Below, piece by piece: positions 1 through 4,978 of a stretch of 6,020 nucleotides of DNA. Numbering within the stretch: the first letter of the stretch is position 1; the number at the start of each line of letters is the position of its first letter. The position numbers and the translations under genes are program-made. This DNA is from Clostridia bacterium (GTDB lineage: Bacteria > Bacillota > Clostridia > Saccharofermentanales > UBA5734). The stretch covers positions 1 through 6,020 of the forward strand of contig JAGOFF010000142.1 of NCBI GenBank assembly GCA_017997315.1, in the 5' to 3' direction. The notes under the pieces are model-generated. The model saw only the letters and a program-made list of their open reading frames with translations, searched no databases and was not told the origin of the DNA.

Positions 1-585
1 GTCCATGACCGATCCGGTCGGATTGTTCGGGAAGCACAGAAAGATCATGTCGGGGGCCGGACCGGTCGGCAGCCGGGGGACGAATCCGTTCTCCTCGCGG
101 CAATCGAGGTAGACCATCCGGCTCCATCGCCCGTCAGGCAGGAGCTCCCCCGCTCGGCCGGACATGACCGCAGTGTCCACATAGACCGGGTAGACCGGAT
201 CGCATACCGCGACCGTCGAATCGTCGGAGAAGATCTCGCCGATGCAGCCGGTGTCGGATTTGGCCCCGTCGCTGACAAAGATCTCGTCCGCGTCGACGTC
301 CAGTCCGCGTTCCTGGTAGTCGTGCCGCGCGATGGCGTCCCGCAGGAATCCGTAGCCGTGGTCCGGGCCGTATCCCCGGAAGGTTTCCGCGGCCCCCATT
401 TCCGCGCATGCGGCGTGCATGGCGGCGACGACGGCCGGTACGAGAGGACGCGTCGCGTCGCCGATCCCGAGCCGGATGATGTCCCGTTCGGGATGGGCCT
501 CCGAGAAGGCGCGCACCCGTTGTGCGATTCCGGAGAAAAGATAGCTGCCGGGGAGTTTCAGAAAATCCGCGTTCGCTTTCGCCAT
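1..585 (-). CDS. dapL: LL-diaminopimelate aminotransferase, N-terminal part (3' end outside window)
   Basis: PLP-dependent cytoplasmic enzyme (fold type I) that converts tetrahydrodipicolinate plus glutamate directly to LL-diaminopimelate and 2-oxoglutarate, bypassing the succinylase and acetylase branches of lysine/peptidoglycan synthesis. The first 195 codons are visible, about half of a family member of roughly 400 residues; the frame is open to the left edge. Seen in the sequence: LGIGDATRPL (39-48), the FRGYGPDHGYGFLRDAI region (69-85), SDGAKSDTG (105-113), DPVYPVYVDTAVMSGR (129-144) and CFPNNPTG (184-191). This set is typical of DapL rather than of general aspartate aminotransferases. 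The PLP-binding lysine lies in the missing half. The ATG at 585 was chosen because AAGGAG lies 11 bases upstream and the protein begins like family members. It is 47 bp after the ANTAR gene with no terminator between, so co-transcription with glnA is likely. Product recognition is confident; completeness cannot be judged. Confidence 0.93.
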   Translation of the reverse strand, partial: MAKANADFLKLPGSYLFSGIAQRVRAFSEAHPERDIIRLGIGDATRPLVPAVVAAMHAACAEMGAAETFRGYGPDHGYGFLRDAIARHDYQERGLDVDADEIFVSDGAKSDTGCIGEIFSDDSTVAVCDPVYPVYVDTAVMSGRAGELLPDGRWSRMVYLDCREENGFVPRLPTGPAPDMIFLCFPNNPTGSVMD

Positions 586-596
586 GTCGGTTCAGG

Positions 597-602
597 CTCC
601 TT
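597..602 (-). promoter_or_regulatory. Ribosome binding site of dapL
   Basis: AAGGAG on the minus strand, 11 bases before the ATG at 585. The spacing is slightly long but it is the only good Shine-Dalgarno match, and it supports this start. Confidence 0.65.
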
Positions 603-632
603 TTCCTTGCTGCCGGCCGCTGCCGGTCCGTG

Positions 633-1226
633 TCAGGTGTCGAGGATCTGGCGTGCGACCGCCACCAGCGGATTCCCGGAATCCATGCTTCTCTTCTGCA
701 GAAAGCGGTGGGCCTGTTCCTCCGACATGTTGTTGCGCACGATGAGCAGTTGCTTTGCCTGGTCGATGATCTTCCGTTCCGACTCGCTGCGTGCAGGGGG
801 CCGGTGTTCCCTTTTGTCCGTTGCCGTGACCTCCGGTACGGCAGGCATGATCTTCGCATGACGGGTTCCGGCCGCCAGTTGGCGGGTCTCGAGCAGCATG
901 CGGACCGAATCGAGCAGTTCGATGGGGCGGATCGGAGCCCGCAGCGCGAACACCCCGGCACGGCTGTTGTCCCACATCTCGTTCCCGGACAGCAGGACCA
1001 GAAGATCGTAGTCTTCGGACAGGTCGGAAGTCAGCGTGGCGGACGGGGATCCCGACAGCCATGCGGGCAGGACGATGACCCCTCCCCCGTCCAGCCGGGC
1101 CGCGGTCTGCAGCAGCTGGGTCCGGCTTGCGGCCGTTCCGGCGACCTGGATCCCGGCGGACAGGAAAATCCGCCGGATTTTATCACTCATGGACTCGTCC
1201 GGGAAGGCCAGGATGATGTTTCTCAC
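633..1226 (-). CDS. ANTAR-domain regulator with degenerate receiver domain (probable RNA-binding antiterminator)
   Basis: Protein of 197 residues with a receiver-like N-terminal domain (about 1-113), a linker rich in charged residues and proline (about 114-145) and a C-terminal ANTAR domain (about 146-196). The ANTAR core is recognisable from SERKIIDQAKQLLIVRNNMS (148-167), followed by EEQAHRFLQKRSMDSGNPLV and ARQIL. ANTAR domains bind paired RNA hairpins and prevent intrinsic termination, as in EutV, NasR and AmiR. The receiver part keeps the alpha/beta pattern and Ser80, but lacks the usual acidic cluster after strand 1, has Pro rather than Asp after strand 3 (GVIVLP, 49-54), and has RAP (96-98) where a KP motif is expected. 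Phosphorylation in the normal manner is therefore unlikely. The start is GTG at 1226, with GGAGG nine bases upstream. It lies 58 bp after glnA, and a terminator stands in the glnA leader, making that leader its most likely target (inference). Clostridial glnA loci often carry such a gene. Confidence 0.88.
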   Translation of the reverse strand: MRNIILAFPDESMSDKIRRIFLSAGIQVAGTAASRTQLLQTAARLDGGGVIVLPAWLSGSPSATLTSDLSEDYDLLVLLSGNEMWDNSRAGVFALRAPIRPIELLDSVRMLLETRQLAAGTRHAKIMPAVPEVTATDKREHRPPARSESERKIIDQAKQLLIVRNNMSEEQAHRFLQKRSMDSGNPLVAVARQILDT

Positions 1227-1235
1227 GTCACGCCA

Positions 1236-1240
1236 CCTCC
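1236..1240 (-). promoter_or_regulatory. Ribosome binding site of the ANTAR gene
   Basis: GGAGG (within AGGGAGGTG on the minus strand) sits nine bases before the GTG at 1226. It decides that start: the other nearby GTG, at 1231, is in another frame and reaches a stop two codons later. Confidence 0.75.
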
Positions 1241-1284
1241 CTCGGAAGCTCCGGCGTCAGCCGCATCCGGTTTCGGGCCGGGGA

Positions 1285-2616
1285 TCAGTACAGCAGCAGA
1301 TACCGGTCCAGCTCCCATTCGGTGACGGTGGTGCGGAACGCGTCCCACTCCGCACGTTTCGCCTCCATGTACTTGCTGTAGACATGATCGCCCAGCACCG
1401 CTTTGACCAGTTCGCTGCGGGACATCTCGGCAAGCGCCTCCTCCAGGCTGCCCGGCAGGTTCTCCACCCCTTTCGCCAGCCGCTCGGCTTCGGACATCGC
1501 AAAGATGTTCGAGTCCACGCTCGCGGGCGGATCGATGCGGTTGCGGATCCCGTCGAGGCCGGCCGCGAGGCACAACGCAAGCTCCAGATACGGGTTGCAG
1601 GCCGGGTCCGGGCACCGCAGTTCGACGCGCGTGGCGTTCCCGCGGGCCGCTGGGATGCGGATGAGCGGACTGCGGTTCCTGGCGGACCAGGCGATGTAGC
1701 AGGGGGCCTCGTATCCCGGCACCAGCCGCTTGTAGGAGTTGACCAGCGGGTTGGTGACGGCGGTCATGCTCTTTACGTGCCGGAGCAGTCCGCCGATGAA
1801 GTACCGGGCGTCCGAGGACAGCCCGTCGGGCGCCTCCGCGTCGTAGAACGCGTTCCGTCCGTCCCTGGACAGCGACATGTTCGTATGCATCCCCGATCCG
1901 TTGATTCCAAAGACCGGTTTGGGCATGAACGTCGCATGCATGCCGTACCGCTTGGCGATGGTCTTGACCACCAGCTTGAACGTCATGATGTTGTCCGCCG
2001 TCCGGAGCGCGTTGTCATATTTGAAATCGATCTCGTGCTGGCCGAGCGCCACCTCGTGGTGCGAGGCTTCGATCTCGAATCCCATATCTTCGAGGGTCAG
2101 CACGATCTCCCGCCGGATGTCCTCCCCCTGTCCGATGGGCTCCATGTCGAAGTATCCGCCCGTGTCGCGGGATTCGGTGGTCGGCTTGCCGTCGTCGTCG
2201 AACTGGAACAGGAAGAACTCGCATTCGGGTCCGACATCGAACCGGTATCCCATCTCCTCCGCCTCGGCGAGCACCCTGCGCAGGACATGGCGGGGATCGC
2301 CGGCGAACGGCTGCCCGTCCGTCGTGTAGACGTCGCAGATCATGCGCGCGACCTTGCCCTGCTGCGGGCGCCACGGAAAGATCACGAACGAGTCGAGGTC
2401 GGGCCGCAGGTACATGTCCGACTCTTCGATCCGGACAAACCCTTCGATGGAGGAACCGTCGAACATCACCTCGTTCGACAGCGACTTCCTCAGCTGGCTG
2501 GCCGTGATCGCCATGTTCTTGAGCGATCCGAGGATGTCCGTGAACTGGAGCCGGATAAACCGCACATCCTGTTCCTCGACGATCCGGATGATGTCCTGTA
2601 CGCTGTACTTGGCCAT
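1285..2616 (-). CDS. glnA: Glutamine synthetase, type I-alpha
   Basis: Cytoplasmic dodecameric enzyme making glutamine from glutamate, ammonia and ATP; the main ammonium assimilation step. The 443 residues match the usual length of the I-alpha (Gram-positive) subfamily. Visible signatures are DGSSIEGF (53-60), the metal-binding GPECEFF (129-135), HHEVALGQHEIDF (186-198), GSGMHTNMS (240-248), NPLVNSYKRLVPGYEAP (289-305, including the Glu303 flap) and NRSPLIRIP (314-322). The stretch IDPPASVDSNIFAMSEAE (361-378) lacks the NLYDLP adenylylation motif of type I-beta enzymes, so GlnE-type modification is not expected. Arg62 aligns with Arg62 of Bacillus subtilis GlnA, a residue needed for glutamine feedback inhibition. 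The ATG at 2616 is chosen for its AGGAGG eight bases upstream and the MAKYS beginning; the in-frame ATG at 2682 would place the terminator inside the gene. It has its own promoter and a leader terminator, and is followed by the ANTAR gene. Confidence 0.97.
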   Translation of the reverse strand: MAKYSVQDIIRIVEEQDVRFIRLQFTDILGSLKNMAITASQLRKSLSNEVMFDGSSIEGFVRIEESDMYLRPDLDSFVIFPWRPQQGKVARMICDVYTTDGQPFAGDPRHVLRRVLAEAEEMGYRFDVGPECEFFLFQFDDDGKPTTESRDTGGYFDMEPIGQGEDIRREIVLTLEDMGFEIEASHHEVALGQHEIDFKYDNALRTADNIMTFKLVVKTIAKRYGMHATFMPKPVFGINGSGMHTNMSLSRDGRNAFYDAEAPDGLSSDARYFIGGLLRHVKSMTAVTNPLVNSYKRLVPGYEAPCYIAWSARNRSPLIRIPAARGNATRVELRCPDPACNPYLELALCLAAGLDGIRNRIDPPASVDSNIFAMSEAERLAKGVENLPGSLEEALAEMSRSELVKAVLGDHVYSKYMEAKRAEWDAFRTTVTEWELDRYLLLY

Positions 2617-2624
2617 TATTGATC

Positions 2625-2630
2625 CCTCCT
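2625..2630 (-). promoter_or_regulatory. Ribosome binding site of glnA
   Basis: A full AGGAGG lies eight bases before the ATG at 2616 and only two bases after the U-tract of the leader terminator. It fixes the glnA start and shows that no promoter can fit between terminator and gene. Confidence 0.88.
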
Positions 2631-2632
2631 TG

Positions 2633-2671
2633 AAAAAAAACAAAAAGCCCCAGCCGGAAACGGCCGGAGCT
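2633..2671 (-). terminator. Intrinsic terminator in the glnA leader (probable attenuator; also ends the carA-murT-gatD transcript)
   Basis: On the minus strand the arm AGCTCCGGCCG (2671-2661) pairs without interruption with CGGCTGGGGCT (2656-2646), giving 11 bp including two G-U pairs, closed by a UUUC loop. Five U, one G and eight U follow (2646-2633). This is a strong Rho-independent terminator. It sits after gatD, so it can end the upstream operon. It also sits between the only visible promoter and the glnA ribosome binding site, so glnA expression requires read-through. A downstream gene encodes an ANTAR protein, a family that works by antitermination, which makes regulated read-through the likely purpose (inference). 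Confidence 0.9.
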
Positions 2672-2680
2672 CCCTCGCCC
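2667..2680 (-). promoter_or_regulatory. Possible competing hairpin with a six-base loop overlapping the terminator
   Basis: GGGC (2680-2677) can pair with GCUC (2670-2667) around the six-base loop GAGGGA; one of the four pairs is G-U. It shares bases with the 5' arm of the terminator, as the second hairpin of ANTAR target RNAs does. However the stem is short, the loop begins with G rather than the A usual for ANTAR hexaloops (position 4 is G as expected), and no convincing first hairpin precedes it within the predicted transcript. Treat it as a candidate only. Confidence 0.22.
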
Positions 2681-2691
2681 ATGTCGCAGTG

Positions 2692-2721
2692 ATTCTAGCA
2701 TTCGACCCCGGGAGGTGTCAA
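2692..2721 (-). promoter_or_regulatory. Sigma-A type promoter for glnA
   Basis: Perfect -35 TTGACA (2721-2716), 18-bp spacer, and -10 TAGAAT (2697-2692), one mismatch from consensus. Transcription would begin near 2685-2684, giving a leader of about 68 nt up to the ATG at 2616, with the terminator inside it. The -35 box includes the TGA stop codon of gatD. Such a good match implies strong constitutive initiation, so control would have to act after initiation. Confidence 0.82.
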
Positions 2722-3494
2722 CGATGAAATTTCGACCGGTTTGCAAGCGGGTAGAATTTTCTTGCATTCTCTGAAAACGGCTCGTCCAGTTCCCCTGGTT
2801 TGTCGAACGCGCACATTTCCGGACCGTATTGACGTTTTACCGCGATGGCCAGCAGATGGTCCGCCAGGTCCGGATTCTTGGGAAGCAGGCCGCCATGGAG
2901 ATATGTGCAATACGTATTTTTATAAACTGCACCTTCCGTGCGGTCTTCACCATTGTTTCCGTGTCCCCGCCCCACGATCGCCAACGGGCGGACACCCGGA
3001 CCGAGGCGGGTCTTGCCCGCATGGTTCTCAAAGCCGACCAGGATCGGATCCCGGCCGGACAGCTGCAGCGGTTCACTGCACCCGACGACGTCCCCGATCA
3101 TCCGGACCGCCCCCGCATGCGTCTCCAGATCGATCGCTCCCAGTCCGGGCACGGTCTCGCCGGAGGCTGTCCGATAGAACCGGCCCATCATCTGGAGCCC
3201 CCCGCACACGCACAGAAACACCACCCCGGCCTCGACCGCCTCCCGGACGGCGTCGCCGTTGCCGTCCGCAAGATCCCGGCCGACCTTCTCCTGTTCCGCG
3301 TCCTGTCCGCCGCCCAGCAGCACGATGTCGCAGGAGGACGGATCGAACCGCTCCCCGATGCCCACACCTTCCGCCTCGAACCGGATCCCCCGCCATTCGC
3401 AGCGCCGGCGCAGGGCCAGAACGTTGGCCCGGTCACCGTACAGGTTCAGAAGGTCGGGATACAGATGCCGGAGCCGGATCACCGTGTCGCTCAC
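2718..3494 (-). CDS. gatD: Lipid II isoglutaminyl synthase, glutamine amidotransferase subunit GatD
   Basis: Class I (triad) glutaminase of CobB/CobQ type that releases ammonia from glutamine and passes it to MurT, which amidates the alpha-carboxyl of D-Glu in the lipid II stem peptide on the cytoplasmic side of the membrane. It has 258 residues, near the family length of about 240-260. Seen: HLYPDLLNLYGDRANVLAL (10-28), LLGGGQDAEQE (59-69), the nucleophile Cys97 in CVCGGLQMMG (95-104), GFENHAGKT (154-162), and the likely catalytic His200 in YLHGGLLPKNP (198-208). The start is GTG at 3494, overlapping the murT stop as GTGA, with AGGAGG ten bases upstream. An upstream in-frame extension to 3710 would overlap murT and is rejected. 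The tight coupling to murT is what is expected for a two-subunit enzyme. Confidence 0.93.
   Translation of the reverse strand: MSDTVIRLRHLYPDLLNLYGDRANVLALRRRCEWRGIRFEAEGVGIGERFDPSSCDIVLLGGGQDAEQEKVGRDLADGNGDAVREAVEAGVVFLCVCGGLQMMGRFYRTASGETVPGLGAIDLETHAGAVRMIGDVVGCSEPLQLSGRDPILVGFENHAGKTRLGPGVRPLAIVGRGHGNNGEDRTEGAVYKNTYCTYLHGGLLPKNPDLADHLLAIAVKRQYGPEMCAFDKPGELDEPFSENARKFYPLANRSKFHR
2742..2766. repeat. Short inverted repeat upstream of the glnA promoter
   Basis: TGCAAG (2742-2747) and CTTGCA (2761-2766) form a 6-bp inverted repeat with a 13-base spacer inside the last codons of gatD, about 20 bp upstream of the -35 box. With the AT-rich bases in and after it, and the palindrome GAAATTTC at 2726-2733, it could be an operator or UP-like region. 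It could equally be chance within coding sequence. Confidence 0.25.
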
Positions 3495-4978
3495 CGATTG
3501 TTGTCCTCCTCGCCGAAAACCCGGACGCCGTAGCGCCGGAGCGGACCCGCGCGCAGATCCAGCATCGCGGTATAGTTCGGGAGCAGGTAGAGCGCTTTGC
3601 CTTCCGGTACGGCGGCAAGCGCCTCCTTCAGCAGATCCCCGGCTTCCTGGCCCGCGCGGATGCGTCCGGACTCGAGCCCGGCATACCGCAGGCGGAGCGC
3701 CATGTCCCACGTCCGCCGGCCGGACACGAACACCGGTTGCGGCAGCGCGCGGTCCTCGAACCGCGCGTCCCAGATCCAGGAGGTGTCCCGTCCGTCCGCG
3801 TCCGCGGAGTTGAGCAGGAAATATACGGCCCCGGCGTCCGGCGCGGCGCAGACATGCTCCAGCGCGCGGTCCATGCCCGCCGGGTTCTTGACCAGGATCA
3901 TCCAGACCGTTTTTCCGTCCAGCGTCAGGCGCTCCATCCGGCCGAACGCGGGTGTGACCTCCGAGAGCAGGGCGCAGGCGGAGTCGAACGGAATTCCGGC
4001 CGCGGTCACGGCGGAAAGCGCGCTGACGGCGTTGTACAGATTATGCCGGCCGGGAATGGCGACCGCGGTGCGCACAGCGGTTTCATCCGCCCCACCGCCT
4101 TCCCGGCGGACAAAGTCAACGGCGGAATCGAGCGGCTCCGCGGGCATGCGGAACCGGATATCCGGCTCGGGTCGGCGACGTCCGCAGACCGGGCAGCGAT
4201 AGTCTCCCAGATGGGCGTAGGCGGTCGCTTCGTAGCGGTATCGGGCGCGGCAGTCCGGGCAGTGCGCCGCTTCTTCCGGGAGGGATCCGGACTGTCCGCC
4301 GGCGGACATGTCTGCACGGTCCATCCCGGTATAGAGCGTCCGCACCCGCGGATTCCCGCGGAACGGATCCGCGAGGGAGGCGCAGAGAGGGTCGTCCGCG
4401 CAGAGGACCAGGGTGGACGTCTTTCCCGCATTCCCCTGCACCGTAACCGAAAGGCCGGTCTCGATGAGTCCGCGCATCGCGTCGCGCTCCCCGTACCGGT
4501 CGAGCTGGTCCCGGAAAATGTTGGTGACCACGCAGACCTCGGGCGCCAGCCGGGCGGCGGTGGCGGCAAACGCCGCTTCGTCGACCTCGAGCACCGCGAA
4601 GCGGGTCTGGCCGGCGCGGGCCTTGCGGGTTTCACCCGTCAGGAGGGCGGTGGTCAGGCCGGAGTCCAGGTTGGCCCCTGCGGGATTGTCCGCGACCAGG
4701 TATCCGGATCGCCGCAGGATTCCGGTCATCATCCGCGCGGTTGTGGTCTTTCCGTTGGTTCCGGTGACCAGGATGATGCGGTGGCGCGCCGCCAGCACGC
4801 CCAGCAGACCCGGATCCGCCGCGAGCGCGACGCGCCCGGGCAGCGTGGTCGCGGACCGGCCCGCCGCGCGCAGCAGAAAATACGTGACGCGTCCGGCCAG
4901 CGTCGCGGCGGCAACACGGAACCGGCGCCCCCGCCGGCTTCCGCGTCCGGGTTCCCTGTCCGGCGCGGCCGCGCTCAC
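3491..4978 (-). CDS. murT: Lipid II isoglutaminyl synthase, Mur ligase subunit MurT
   Basis: ATP-dependent Mur ligase-like subunit that activates the D-Glu carboxyl of lipid II and uses ammonia from GatD to form D-isoglutamine. It has 495 residues, longer than the roughly 440 of Staphylococcus aureus MurT. Seen: P-loop GTNGKTTT (73-80), EVDE (131-134), TNIFRDQLDRYGER (152-165), a four-cysteine zinc-ribbon insertion (Cys240, Cys243, Cys262, Cys265) as found in MurT proteins, RHNLYNAVSAL (311-321), and the C-terminal MurT domain with LVKNPAGMD (362-370) and DTSWIWD (398-404). The last motif is the likely source of the Asp completing the GatD triad (inference). The first 20 or so residues are Arg-rich and lie before the usual domain start. 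The start is GTG at 4978, overlapping the carA stop as GTGA; no good Shine-Dalgarno is visible, so translation probably depends on coupling to carA. Confidence 0.94.
   Translation of the reverse strand: MSAAAPDREPGRGSRRGRRFRVAAATLAGRVTYFLLRAAGRSATTLPGRVALAADPGLLGVLAARHRIILVTGTNGKTTTARMMTGILRRSGYLVADNPAGANLDSGLTTALLTGETRKARAGQTRFAVLEVDEAAFAATAARLAPEVCVVTNIFRDQLDRYGERDAMRGLIETGLSVTVQGNAGKTSTLVLCADDPLCASLADPFRGNPRVRTLYTGMDRADMSAGGQSGSLPEEAAHCPDCRARYRYEATAYAHLGDYRCPVCGRRRPEPDIRFRMPAEPLDSAVDFVRREGGGADETAVRTAVAIPGRHNLYNAVSALSAVTAAGIPFDSACALLSEVTPAFGRMERLTLDGKTVWMILVKNPAGMDRALEHVCAAPDAGAVYFLLNSADADGRDTSWIWDARFEDRALPQPVFVSGRRTWDMALRLRYAGLESGRIRAGQEAGDLLKEALAAVPEGKALYLLPNYTAMLDLRAGPLRRYGVRVFGEEDNNR
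3505..3510 (-). promoter_or_regulatory. Ribosome binding site of gatD
   Basis: AGGAGG lies inside the last codons of murT, ten bases before the GTG at 3494, and supports that start over the alternative GTG four codons later. Confidence 0.75.

Noticed and set aside
586..632. Direct repeat GCTGCCGG (609-616 and 619-626) and small CCGG stem between the ANTAR gene and dapL
   Set aside because: It has no U-tract, so it is not an intrinsic terminator, and a six-base loop there (CAGCGG) does not fit the ANTAR pattern. Probably chance in GC-rich DNA.
134..961. Minus-strand open frame of 275 codons across the ANTAR-dapL junction
   Set aside because: It overlaps both recognised genes in a different frame and has an Arg-rich, featureless translation.
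1227..1284. Possible terminator between glnA and the ANTAR gene
   Set aside because: Only 4-bp stems (for example CGGC-TGAC-GCCG) are visible with no run of U, so read-through to the ANTAR gene is expected.
1036..2622. Plus-strand open frame of 528 codons opposite glnA and the ANTAR gene
   Set aside because: It mirrors the glnA frame on the other strand and has no family resemblance or ribosome binding site; it is a composition artefact.
2617..2682. Extended glnA start at 2682
   Set aside because: The extension encodes the terminator hairpin and U-tract, has no Shine-Dalgarno, and is absent from the normal I-alpha GlnA beginning; the ATG at 2616 has AGGAGG at ideal spacing.
3495..3710. Extended gatD start at 3710
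   Set aside because: It would overlap murT by over 200 bases and has no GatD-like sequence; the GTG at 3494 has a good ribosome binding site and coupled overlap.
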